Made by a program: the position numbers and the translations under genes. From contig DATFQI010000264.1 in NCBI GenBank assembly GCA_035264365.1, positions 1 through 9,646 of the forward strand: 9,646 bases of DNA, given 5' to 3'. The DNA is from DATFQI01 sp035264365 (GTDB taxonomy: Bacteria > Actinomycetota > Thermoleophilia > Solirubrobacterales > Solirubrobacteraceae). Each line of letters opens with the position of its first letter. Within the stretch, counting starts at the first letter, position 1. Positions 1-6,295 of this stretch are shown in pieces. Under the pieces are notes generated by a model. That model saw nothing but the letters and a program-made list of their open reading frames with translations. It did not search any database and was not told the DNA's origin.

Positions 1-242
1 ACGACGCAGCCGATCGTGAACGCCCGCTTGCGACCGAGGATCTCGCCGACCTTGCCGCCGGTGATCATCAGCGACGCCATCACGAGCGTGTACAGCGTGA
101 TCGCCGTCTGGATCCCGGTCACCGTCGTGTCGAGATCCCGCGCGACCGTGGCGATCGCCGTGTTCATCACGGTCGTGTCCAGGGCCATCACGAACTGGCC
201 CGCCGCCAACGTCAGCAGGATCACGCCGGTGCCCACCTTCAT
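1..242 (-). CDS. MFS drug:H+ antiporter, DHA2-like (N-terminal part, cut by window edge)
   Basis: About 80 residues are visible, from an ATG at 242 running off the left end. Read on the minus strand, they give a hydrophobic first helix (residues about 4-25), the LDTTVMNTA motif at the end of that helix, a second helix, and the loop GGKVGEILGRKRAF. The first motif matches the DHA2 (14-helix) antiporter signature around the first helix, and the loop matches MFS motif A. Proteins of this family export drugs or other small amphipathic compounds in exchange for protons at the cytoplasmic membrane. An in-frame TGA 24 bases before the ATG fixes this start; there is no strong ribosome binding site. 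The gene lies 40 bp after the unknown small protein on the same strand, so the two could share a transcript. The substrate cannot be told, and the C-terminal part lies outside the window. Confidence 0.85.
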   Translation of the reverse strand, partial: MKVGTGVILLTLAAGQFVMALDTTVMNTAIATVARDLDTTVTGIQTAITLYTLVMASLMITGGKVGEILGRKRAFTIGCV

Positions 243-282
243 CTGGAAGAGCTCAACCGGCTGGCCTCAGGCGAGCGGCGGC

Positions 283-690
283 TCACCCGCGCAGACCTCG
301 CCTCCACCTGGGCAGGTCCGAGGCTGGAGGGCTGCCCGCGGTGTCCGTGGGATCGTCGAGCCACAGCACGTGGTCGGGATCGACGGGGACCGGCGTCTCG
401 CCTGCCGCGGGAGGCGCCGCGTGCGGCGGTGCTTCCAGAGGTTCGACAGGTGCGTCGAGCGCCGGCTTCGCACGTTTGGCGGCAGGGCGCTTCGCGGGCC
501 GCGCGGTTGCCGCCGCCGGCTCGGACTCACGGGGCCGTCGCAGCGGCTGGGGCGGGAACCCGGTGTCGATGTCGACCATCCGCGCCCGCACCTCACCGAG
601 CATCCACTCCCGTTGTGCGGACTCCGGAAGGCGCTCGAGGCGGATCACGAGGCCGCGCAGGCGTGCGAGCCGCCGCTCATCGTCGTTCAT
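283..690 (-). CDS. Hypothetical 135-aa protein, helical N-terminus and Pro/Ala/Lys-rich tail
   Basis: I do not recognise this protein by name. Residues 1-45 form a charged, probably helical segment (MNDDERRLARLRGLVIRLER, then a stretch ending VRARMVDIDTG). Residues about 46-105 are low complexity, rich in Ala, Pro, Lys and Arg, and likely disordered. The C-terminus has an acidic-aromatic patch (DPDHVLWLDDP, about 105-115) and ends basic. The start is well supported: GGGGGTGG sits just upstream of the ATG, and an in-frame TGA lies further upstream. There is no signal peptide or membrane helix, so the protein is probably cytoplasmic. It follows the gvpA-like gene by 174 bp on the same strand and precedes the MFS gene by 40 bp. 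A role linked to gas vesicles (cargo, minor shell or accessory protein) is only a guess from position. The long antisense frames across this stretch look like GC-bias artefacts. Confidence 0.7.
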   Translation of the reverse strand: MNDDERRLARLRGLVIRLERLPESAQREWMLGEVRARMVDIDTGFPPQPLRRPRESEPAAATARPAKRPAAKRAKPALDAPVEPLEAPPHAAPPAAGETPVPVDPDHVLWLDDPTDTAGSPPASDLPRWRRGLRG

Positions 691-864
691 CGTCCACCCC
701 CGCCGGAATCGTTGGCCGCAGCGCCGGCCTCGAGCTTCACCAAGCGACGATCAGGCGGGCCACGGCGCCGACTCCGTCGTACTGCGGATGAGGTCAGAGC
801 CCGAGCGCATGGTGCCCAGCATGACAGGAGCCGGCGCCCCGGGAGCGTCCGTCGCGTGCCCGGG

Positions 865-1209
865 TCAGTCGCGCTTGCGCCCGAGGCCGAGCTCTTCCTT
901 GAAGCCCTCGATCGCGCCCTTCGTGACGGCCTTGGCGGCGCCCTGCTGCAGGCCCCCTCCCAGCGCGTCGGGGACGCCCTTCGAGTCGTCGGCCTCGATC
1001 AGGTCGAGCCGGTTCACGGCCTCGGCGAACCGCAGGTAGGTGTCGACGCTCGCGACCACGATCCGTGCGTCGATCGTGATCAGCTCGATCCCGACGAGCG
1101 ACACGCGCACGTACGCGTCGATGACCAGCCCCTTGTCGAGGATGACCTCGATGACGTCCGCGAGGCCGCTCGGCCGCGGTCGTTCCAGATAGCCGCCCTG
1201 GCTCGCCAT
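865..1209 (-). CDS. gvpA: Gas vesicle structural protein, GvpA/GvpJ family
   Basis: Residues about 14-70 carry the GvpA core: GLADVIEVILDKGLVIDAYV, then RVSLVGIELITIDARIVVAS, then a helix with VDTYLRFAEAVNRLDL. These are the helix-strand-strand-helix elements of the small hydrophobic protein that polymerises into the ribbed wall of gas vesicles, gas-filled protein shells inside the cell. The tail (71-114) is longer than in cyanobacterial GvpA (about 70 residues in total) and ends in a basic GLGRKRD. Such extended tails occur in actinobacterial members and in the related minor proteins GvpJ, GvpM and GvpS, so the exact paralogue is uncertain. The ATG at 1209 has only a weak ribosome binding site. 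No GvpF/L, GvpN, GvpK, GvpG or GvpO gene is visible in the window. The neighbours are a broken membrane-protein gene upstream and an unknown protein downstream. Confidence 0.9.
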   Translation of the reverse strand: MASQGGYLERPRPSGLADVIEVILDKGLVIDAYVRVSLVGIELITIDARIVVASVDTYLRFAEAVNRLDLIEADDSKGVPDALGGGLQQGAAKAVTKGAIEGFKEELGLGRKRD

Positions 1210-1231
1210 GAGCGTGCCGTACCCAACTCGG

Positions 1232-1262
1232 CGGCTTCAGAGACGGGCAACGGGCGAAGCCG
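1232..1262. terminator. Weak inverted repeat between the membrane-protein gene and gvpA
   Basis: CGGCTTC (1232-1238) and GAAGCCG (1256-1262) form a perfect 7-bp stem with a 17-nt loop that itself contains the near-repeat ACGGGCA/ACGGGCG. It lies 3 bp beyond the stop codon of the minus-strand membrane-protein frame and before gvpA. There is no T-tract, so termination is uncertain. It could also be a transcript-stabilising hairpin or chance in GC-rich DNA. Confidence 0.3.
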
Positions 1263-1265
1263 GGG

Positions 1266-1609
1266 CTACCCGCTGCGCACCACGTTCCGGACCGTCAGGG
1301 CGACCGTGCCGACGATGAGCAGGAGACCGAAGAGCACGAGGCCCGGCGCGTCGTCCGCCTCGCCGAGCGCGAGCGCGGCGATGCCGATCGCGGCCGCCGC
1401 GGCGCGGTAGACGAGGCGCGCGGCTTCCTCGCCGCGAGTTCGAGCAGGAGCCCGGTCCCCGCGACGAGGACTCCGGCGAAGACGAAGTCGAACACGCCCC
1501 AGTCCGCCCCGTCGGAGACGAGCATCCCGATTGCGGGGACGAGCAGGACGAGCGCGGTCACGAGCGCGACCCGGAGTACGGATCGGCGTGCAGGCGTGCT
1601 GGGCTTCAT
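1266..1609 (-). pseudogene. Small four-helix membrane protein, broken by a frameshift
   Basis: From an ATG at 1609 with a strong AAGGAAG ribosome binding site, the frame gives a basic N-terminus and two clear membrane helices (VLRVALVTALVLLVPAIGML and a second ending GTGLLLELAAR). It then turns into an Arg/Ser-rich shadow. In a different frame, reading resumes without a gap (EEAARLVYRAAAAAIGIAAL and a fourth helix with GLVLFGLLLIVGTVALTV) and ends at a TAG at 1266. The switch lies at about 1420-1436 and is consistent with one missing base or two extra. The repaired product would be about 114 residues with four helices. It resembles small hypothetical membrane proteins found beside PadR regulators in Actinobacteria; its function is unknown. 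A sequencing error could explain the break, as could real decay, given the damage just upstream. Confidence 0.6.
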
Positions 1610-1770
1610 CGCTTCCTTCTGGGTCGGGTGACGGGCGATCATCTGCCTGCGCCAGGAGGCGTCCGCGGGCAGGCCCCGGAGCATCCGGCCGGCGATGCCG
1701 AGGCCGATGCGCCAGTCCGCCCGACCGTCGGCGCGTTCGTGGGCGAGGTGGTCGTGGAGGTCGGCGCGTC
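1610..1770 (-). pseudogene. Remnant of a PadR-associated (HAAS-like) protein
   Basis: One frame overlapping the PadR tail reads DLHDHLAHERADGRADWRIG, then GLGIAGRMLRGLPADASWRR. This is the pattern seen at the C-terminal side of actinobacterial proteins commonly encoded right after PadR regulators (an acidic SDLW/DH block, a helix, then GxPADxxWR). In such genes the N-terminal part usually includes a WTRLYTLGLP-type block; here it is absent and no start codon precedes the recognisable part. The frame runs without a stop into the following membrane protein (through HPTQKEAMKPS). Either the two were one gene, with this domain upstream of the membrane helices, or the original stop was lost. The left and right limits given are approximate. 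The assignment rests on remembered family patterns, not on a search. Confidence 0.45.
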
Positions 1771-2076
1771 CGCCCGTGCTTGCTCGGCCACGCGCACGCC
1801 CTGGCCCGTGAGCTCGTAGAGCCTCCGGCGCGGGCGCCCCTCCGCCGCCTCGGCAGCCTCCCAGTCGGAGGTCAGCAGCCCGAACTCCTCGAGCCGGCCG
1901 AGCGCCTTGTACAGCGTTCCGTGGCCCGTCAGCGCCCGCGAGCCTCCCTGCTCCCGCATCGCCTGGGCGAGCCCGAAGCCGTGGAAGGCGCCGTCACCCG
2001 AGCGGCGCATGGCGAGCGCCGCGCCGAGGATCTCGGTCTCGAGTGGGAGCAGGGTTCCAGGCTTGCGCCGCGGCAT
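1639..2076 (-). CDS. PadR family transcriptional regulator, C-terminus probably altered
   Basis: MPRRKPGTLLPLETEILGAA opens a winged-helix domain (residues about 8-100) with FHGFGLAQAMRE, then HGTLYKALGRLEEFGLL in the recognition-helix region, and EGRPRRRLYELTGQG as the wing. These are typical PadR features. PadR proteins bind DNA as dimers, usually repress, and often control their own operon. I chose the ATG at 2076 because the promoter's -10 box ends 8 nt upstream, giving a near-leaderless message; a TTG at 2085 would lie inside the -10 box. After about residue 103 (RVAEQARA) the frame becomes Thr/Ser/Pro-rich and does not look native, while another frame here encodes the associated protein. 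A deletion therefore seems to have removed the true PadR end. The DNA-binding domain is intact and could still act. Confidence 0.8.
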   Translation of the reverse strand: MPRRKPGTLLPLETEILGAALAMRRSGDGAFHGFGLAQAMREQGGSRALTGHGTLYKALGRLEEFGLLTSDWEAAEAAEGRPRRRLYELTGQGVRVAEQARADAPTSTTTSPTNAPTVGRTGASASASPAGCSGACPRTPPGAGR

Positions 2077-2084
2077 CGCCGACA

Positions 2085-2113
2085 AGAATAGGAAGATATC
2101 TTCCCATTGTCAA
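2085..2113 (-). promoter_or_regulatory. Sigma70-type promoter of the PadR gene
   Basis: On the minus strand, TTGACA (2113-2108) is followed by a 17-bp spacer and TATTCT (2090-2085): a perfect -35 box, ideal spacing and a good -10 box. Transcription should start within a few bases of the ATG at 2076, implying a leaderless or nearly leaderless message, which would explain the lack of a ribosome binding site. The -35 box lies only 8 bp past the stop codon of the upstream metallopeptidase gene. Confidence 0.8.
2091..2104. promoter_or_regulatory. Palindromic operator, probably for PadR autoregulation
   Basis: GGAAGATATCTTCC is a perfect 14-bp palindrome, AT-rich at its centre in otherwise GC-rich DNA. 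It lies wholly in the spacer between the -35 and -10 boxes of the PadR promoter. A dimeric regulator bound here would block RNA polymerase. Autorepression by PadR is the simplest reading; the binding itself is inference. Confidence 0.7.
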
Positions 2114-2120
2114 TCCCGGC

Positions 2121-4046
2121 TCACCAGATCTCGATCCGCTGGTCGGGCGGGCGCATGATCGGCGCCTCGTCCGGGAGCCCGAACGCGACCCGGAACGCCT
2201 CCAGGTTCGAGACCGGCCCGAGCACCCGCAACCGGCGCGGGCTGTGGGGGTCGATCCCGGCCAGCGTCCGCTGCAGGGCCGGGTTCATGTTGACCCGCCA
2301 AAGCGTCGCGTTGGCCAGGAAGAAGCGTTGCGAGGGCGTAAGGCCGTCCGCCATCGGCGCGCCGTCGACGACCCGCGCGAGGGCGCGGTGCGCCAGCGTC
2401 ATGCCACCGAGGTCGGCGATGTTCTCGCCCAGCGTGAGGCGGCCGTTGACGTGCACGTCGTCGAGCACGACGTAGGCCTCGAACTGCTCGACGAGCCGGT
2501 CGGCGAGCTCCGTGAAGCGGGTTGCGTCCTCGTGCGTCCACCAGTCGCGAAGGTGCCCGTGGGCGTCGAAGCGGCGGCCGTGGTCGTCGAAGCCGTGCGT
2601 GATCTCGTGGGCGATCACGGTGCCGATGCCGCCGAAGTTGACGGCGTCGTCGGCGCCGGCGTCGAACATCGGCGGCTGCAGGATCCCCGCCGGGACCACG
2701 ATCTCGTTGAGCGTCGGGTGGTAGTAGGCGTTGACGATGTGGGCCGGCATCTCCCACTCGCCGCGGTCGACGGGTTGCGGGAGCTTCGCGAGCCGGCGGT
2801 CGAGCTCGAAGCGGGTGGCGTTGAGCCGGTTCGCGGCGTAGGAGGCGCGCCCGATCTCGAGGCCCGACCAGTCGCGCCAGCGCTCGGGATGGCCGATCTT
2901 GACGCGCATCGCGTCGAGCTTGGCCTCCGCGCGCGCCCGCGTCTCCTCGCCCATCCACGGTCGCGTGCGGATCGACGCGCGCATCTCCTCGACGATCGCC
3001 TCGACCATCCGCGCCGCCCGCTCCTTGGCCTCCGGCGGGAAGGTGTGGGCGACGTAGCGCTGCGCGAGCGCCTCGCCGAGGTCGGCGCCGATCGCGTCGA
3101 TGACGCGCTTGACGCGCTCGTGCGGCTCCCGTTGCCCGCGGATCCGCCGGCCGTAGAAGTCGAAGTCCTCGGCGTCGATATGCGCGGGCAGCGCGTCGGC
3201 GACGGCGCGCACGACCGTGAACGTCAGGTAGGCGCGCAGGACGGAGGGCTCGGTGCCGGCGACGATCTCGTACAGGCCCGCGAGCAGCGCGGGGTTCTCG
3301 ACGTTGACGGTCTCGGCCGCACCGGCGCCGAGCGCGTCCAGGTAGCCCGGCAGCTCGAGCTCCGGCGCGAGCGCCGCGAGCGCCGCGCGGTCGTGGCGGT
3401 TGTGCGTACGGTCCGGGTCGCGCCGCTCCTCGGCGCGCAGGTGCAGGGCCGCGAGGCGCGTCTCGAGCGCCAGCACCGCCGCGGCCTCGTCAGCGGGGGC
3501 CCCGACGTGCCGGAGCTGCGCTGCGACGTGCTCCACGTAGGCGGCGCGCAGCTCGGCGGCGGCCGGCCCCTCGTCGAAGTAGGTTTCGCGATCGGGCAGC
3601 CCGAGCGGCGGCTGGGCGAGCCAGAGCAGGTTGCGATCCGAGTCGTCGTGGTCGGCGGTCACGTCCCAGCCGAACAGCGCGAACAGCCCGCTCCGGTGCA
3701 GCTCCGACAGCAGCGCCAGCAGCGCGTCGTGCGAGGCGGCGCCTTCGATCGCGCCCAGCAGCGCCGCGATCGGCTCGGTCCCGGCCGCCTCGATCGCGTC
3801 CCGGTCGAGGCCGGCGGCGAACGCGTCGCCGAGCAGCCGGTCGAGATCGTCCTCGGGCTCCGCCTCGGCGCGCTCGAGCAGCTCGCGCAGCACGACCTCG
3901 TTGCGCCGGCTCAGCTCCTCGAACGAGCCCCAGGAGCCGTACCCGGCCGGGATCGGGTTCGCATCGAGCCAGCCGCCGTTGGCGAAGCGGTAGAAGTCGA
4001 CGCCGGGGTCGGCGCTCGGATCGCGATCGGTGGCGGGCAGCGTCAT
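2121..4046 (-). CDS. pepO: M13 family (neprilysin/PepO-like) zinc metallopeptidase
   Basis: This is a full-length M13 oligopeptidase of 641 residues. The catalytic HEITH (residues 480-484) sits in GTVIAHEITHGFDD. The third zinc ligand is the Glu of ENIADLGG (residue 541), and the N-A-Y-Y-H substrate-binding motif is present in NAYYHPTLNEIVVPAGILQP. The N-terminus carries DPGVDFYRFANGGWLDANPI, the usual start of the M13 N-domain. The family cleaves peptides of limited size. The protein has no signal peptide or N-terminal membrane anchor, so it should be cytoplasmic, as for bacterial PepO. It ends in IEIW, with the conserved C-terminal Trp. I chose the ATG at 4046; a TTG at 4091, in the same frame and adding 15 residues, directly adjoins a TATAAG box and is less likely. 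The gene diverges from the monooxygenase. The symbol is by family resemblance. Confidence 0.93.
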   Translation of the reverse strand: MTLPATDRDPSADPGVDFYRFANGGWLDANPIPAGYGSWGSFEELSRRNEVVLRELLERAEAEPEDDLDRLLGDAFAAGLDRDAIEAAGTEPIAALLGAIEGAASHDALLALLSELHRSGLFALFGWDVTADHDDSDRNLLWLAQPPLGLPDRETYFDEGPAAAELRAAYVEHVAAQLRHVGAPADEAAAVLALETRLAALHLRAEERRDPDRTHNRHDRAALAALAPELELPGYLDALGAGAAETVNVENPALLAGLYEIVAGTEPSVLRAYLTFTVVRAVADALPAHIDAEDFDFYGRRIRGQREPHERVKRVIDAIGADLGEALAQRYVAHTFPPEAKERAARMVEAIVEEMRASIRTRPWMGEETRARAEAKLDAMRVKIGHPERWRDWSGLEIGRASYAANRLNATRFELDRRLAKLPQPVDRGEWEMPAHIVNAYYHPTLNEIVVPAGILQPPMFDAGADDAVNFGGIGTVIAHEITHGFDDHGRRFDAHGHLRDWWTHEDATRFTELADRLVEQFEAYVVLDDVHVNGRLTLGENIADLGGMTLAHRALARVVDGAPMADGLTPSQRFFLANATLWRVNMNPALQRTLAGIDPHSPRRLRVLGPVSNLEAFRVAFGLPDEAPIMRPPDQRIEIW

Positions 4047-4091
4047 CGGAGCAGCATGCCAGCCCGGCCGTTCGTCCTCCTCCAGCTCCAA

Positions 4092-4097
4092 CTTATA
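4092..4097 (-). promoter_or_regulatory. Possible -10 box for the M13 peptidase gene
   Basis: TATAAG on the minus strand is followed by a purine-rich GGAGCTGGAGGAGG and then the peptidase start. No good -35 box lies 16-18 bp upstream; that spot is occupied by the 14-bp palindrome at 4109-4122, so a regulator bound there would contact this promoter. Confidence 0.45.
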
Positions 4098-4108
4098 CCG
4101 GATCGAAG

Positions 4109-4122
4109 GCCCTCATGAGGGC
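4109..4122. promoter_or_regulatory. Perfect 14-bp palindrome between divergent genes
   Basis: GCCCTCATGAGGGC is perfectly self-complementary and lies in the 133-bp region between the divergent peptidase and monooxygenase starts. It overlaps the expected -35 position of the peptidase promoter and touches a TTGACT (4123-4128) facing the monooxygenase. A dimeric repressor could control both genes from here. The TetR encoded at 5638-6243 is the nearest candidate, by proximity only. Confidence 0.55.
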
Positions 4123-4179
4123 TTGACTTCTCCCGCATAATCGCCCGCCGCAAGCCAGAAGCGACGGACTGGAGGCACG

Positions 4180-5649
4180 ATGGAAGAGCATGCTGTGGTG
4201 ATCGTCGGCGGCGGGCCGGCCGGGATGATGCTCGCGGCCGAGCTGGCGCTGGCGAAGGTGGACGTGGCGATCGTGGAACGGCGCCCCGATCACGAGCTCG
4301 GCGACTCGCGGGCCGGCGGGATCCACTCGCGCACGATCGAGCTGCTGGACCAGCGCGGGGTCGCCGAGCGGTTCCTCGAGGCGGGCCAGACCGTCCAGGT
4401 CGGGACGTTCGGCACGACGGTGATGGACATGAGCGACTTCCCGTCGCGGCATCCGTACACGCTCGCGCTGTTCCAGGACAAGATCGAGCGGATCATGGGC
4501 GAGTGGATCGCCGAGCTTCCCGTGCGCGTCCACCACGGTCGCGAGGTGACCGGCTTCGCCCAGGACGACGACGGCGTCGACGTGCACACCTCCGACGGCG
4601 AGCCGCTGCGCGCGCGGTACCTGGTCGGCTGCGACGGCGGCCGCAGCCTGATCCGCAAGGCCGCCGGGATCGGCTTCCCGGGGCTGGAGCCGACGAGGAG
4701 CAACCTGATCGCCGAGGTCGAGATGACCGAGGAGCCCGCCAAGGGCATCCGCCACGACGCCGTCGGCGTCCACGGCATGCACACGCTGGAGGACGGCAAG
4801 ACGGTCCGGGTCGTCACCACGGAGCAGCAGATCGGATCGGGCGACGAGCCCACGCTGCGCGACCTGAGCGAGTCGCTGATCGCCGTGTTCGGCACGGACT
4901 TCGGGGTCCGTAGCCCGACCTGGATCTCGCGCTTCACCGACTCGACCCGGCACGCCGCGGCCTACCGCGCCGGGCGGGTCCTGCTGGCGGGCGACGCCGC
5001 GCACATCCACGCCCCGACCGGCGGGCAGGGCATCGGACTCGGGTTCAACGACGCGGTGAACCTGGGCTTCAAGCTCGCGCAGGTGGTCCGCGGAAGCTCC
5101 CCTGAAAGCCTGCTCGACACCTACTTCGACGAGCGCCACCCGGCCACGGCCCGCGCGCTGCGCTACACGGTCGCCCAGACCATGCTGCAGCGCCATGACG
5201 AGCGCACGCAGGCGCTGATCGGGATCGTGACCGAGCTGACGGCCGTCGACGCGGCGCGCCGGCAGCTCGCCGGGCTCATCTCCGGGCTCGACATCCGCTA
5301 CGACCTCGGCGAAGGCCACGCGCTGCTCGGGCGCCGGATGCCCGACCTGGACCTCACGACTGCGGAGGGTCCGCGCCGCGCCTTCGAGCTGCTGCACGAC
5401 GCCGAGCCGTTCCTGCTCGACCTCGGCGAGCCCGGCGGGCTCGACATCACGCCATGGGCCGACCGGGTCCGGCGGGTCGACGCCGGCTACGACGGCGAGT
5501 GGGAGCTCCCCGTGATCGGCGCGGTCGACGCCCCCGCCGCGGTGCTCGTCCGCCCGGACGGCCACGTCGCCTGGGTCGGGGACGGCACCGACGCGGAGCT
5601 CGCGGACGCCCTGACCAGCTGGTTCGGGCCGCGGTCCTCAGGCGGCTGA
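4180..5649 (+). CDS. Rox-like FAD-dependent aromatic monooxygenase (rifampicin monooxygenase type)
   Basis: The protein has 489 residues, close to the roughly 475 of rifampicin monooxygenases. It is a class A flavin hydroxylase: the FAD-binding Gly motif is at residues 10-15 (GGGPAG) followed by VAIVERR. The DG motif is CDGGRS (151-156), and the second FAD motif is LLAGDAAHIHAPTGGQG (268-284). The C-terminus has the thioredoxin-like fold typical of the Rox/PgaE group (AAVLVRPDGHVAWVGD). The reaction is NAD(P)H-dependent insertion of one oxygen into an aromatic or polyketide-like ring; Rox enzymes inactivate rifamycins. Similarity to Rox runs throughout, including SRFTDSTR and YDLGEGHALLGRRMPDL, but rifamycin as the substrate here is inference. 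GGAGG sits 4 nt before the ATG. The last 12 bases overlap the end of the convergent TetR gene. Confidence 0.92.
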   Translation: MEEHAVVIVGGGPAGMMLAAELALAKVDVAIVERRPDHELGDSRAGGIHSRTIELLDQRGVAERFLEAGQTVQVGTFGTTVMDMSDFPSRHPYTLALFQDKIERIMGEWIAELPVRVHHGREVTGFAQDDDGVDVHTSDGEPLRARYLVGCDGGRSLIRKAAGIGFPGLEPTRSNLIAEVEMTEEPAKGIRHDAVGVHGMHTLEDGKTVRVVTTEQQIGSGDEPTLRDLSESLIAVFGTDFGVRSPTWISRFTDSTRHAAAYRAGRVLLAGDAAHIHAPTGGQGIGLGFNDAVNLGFKLAQVVRGSSPESLLDTYFDERHPATARALRYTVAQTMLQRHDERTQALIGIVTELTAVDAARRQLAGLISGLDIRYDLGEGHALLGRRMPDLDLTTAEGPRRAFELLHDAEPFLLDLGEPGGLDITPWADRVRRVDAGYDGEWELPVIGAVDAPAAVLVRPDGHVAWVGDGTDAELADALTSWFGPRSSGG

Positions 5650-6243
5650 GGCCCGGACGGCCGTGGCCATGACGGCGACCGCGTCCGCGCGCTCGAGCCC
5701 TCGCTCGTGCAGCCCGCGCCAGGCGAAGAAGTCGAGCGCCAGCCCGATCGTCGCGCGCAGGCGCCGCGCGGCCTTCCCTCGTACGCCCCAGCCGGCCGCG
5801 AGCATGTCCTCGACCGCGCCCAGGTACGCGAGCCGGCCCTTGCGCTGGATCTCGTCGATGATCGGCATCGTCTCGGCGTCTCTCAGCACCGAGGTGAGCA
5901 TCGGCTCGACCTGCTCGTACCAGCCGTAGATCGCGTCGAGCGCCGTCCGGAGCCGGACCTCCGGGTCGGTCTCCGCCGCCCAGGCGCCGGGGTCCGGCGG
6001 CCGGTTGCGCTCGGCCCACGTGCCCGAGCAGCCCAGCAGGAGCGCGCGCTCGTCCGGGAAGTGGCGGTACACCGTGGCCCGCCGCACGTCGGCGCGCTCG
6101 GCGATCGCGGAGACCGTCGTGCGCGCCGGCCCGACGCTGCCGTGAAGGTCGATCGCCGCCTCGATGATCCGCATCCGCGTCGCCTGCTCCTGCGCGGCGC
6201 GGGCGCGCTTCTCGTAGCCCACCTCCACCGCCCCGACGATCAT
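5638..6243 (-). CDS. TetR family transcriptional regulator
   Basis: After a basic N-terminus (YEKRARAAQEQATR) comes a TetR-type helix-turn-helix: IIEAAIDLHG, TTVSAIAERADVRRATVYRH and FPDERALLLG. This is followed by an all-helical ligand domain of about 140 residues with FAWRGLHERGL near the end. Such proteins are dimeric repressors released by small ligands. From the ATG at 6243 the protein has 201 residues. A GTG at 6222 (VGYEKRAR, 194 residues) fits the family N-terminus better and has GGTGGAG just before it, so the true start may be 6222. The gene is tail to tail with the monooxygenase, overlapping by 12 bp, and head to head with a cupin gene, leaving almost no room for a promoter outside coding sequence. 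The monooxygenase or the cupin are plausible targets. Confidence 0.88.
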   Translation of the reverse strand: MIVGAVEVGYEKRARAAQEQATRMRIIEAAIDLHGSVGPARTTVSAIAERADVRRATVYRHFPDERALLLGCSGTWAERNRPPDPGAWAAETDPEVRLRTALDAIYGWYEQVEPMLTSVLRDAETMPIIDEIQRKGRLAYLGAVEDMLAAGWGVRGKAARRLRATIGLALDFFAWRGLHERGLERADAVAVMATAVRASAA

Positions 6244-6295
6244 CGGCCCGGCCGACGGCGAGTCCGTCACGCTGCAGACGATCGGCGTCCGCTTC

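Noticed and set aside
691..864. Possible tiny genes between gvpA and the 135-aa gene, including a 23-codon minus-strand frame
   Set aside because: There is no ribosome binding site and no family-like sequence. I see no supported gene here, only the spacer and the downstream gene's ribosome binding site.
16..1410. Long plus-strand open frame across the left region
   Set aside because: Its product is Arg/Pro-rich with no domain and it lies antisense to the gvpA-like gene, the unknown protein and the MFS gene. It reflects the lack of stops in high-GC DNA.
2043..4118. 691-codon plus-strand open frame
   Set aside because: It is the exact antisense of the M13 peptidase, with low-complexity Val/Arg/Glu content and no recognisable motif. 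The peptidase motifs on the other strand are decisive.
4123..4141. TTGACT and CATAAT as a promoter for the monooxygenase
   Set aside because: The boxes are only 7 bp apart, far from the 16-18 bp needed, so they cannot work together. Either could belong to a different pair that I cannot assign.
4093..5565. 490-codon minus-strand open frame
   Set aside because: It is the antisense shadow of the FAD monooxygenase, which has all its cofactor motifs on the plus strand.
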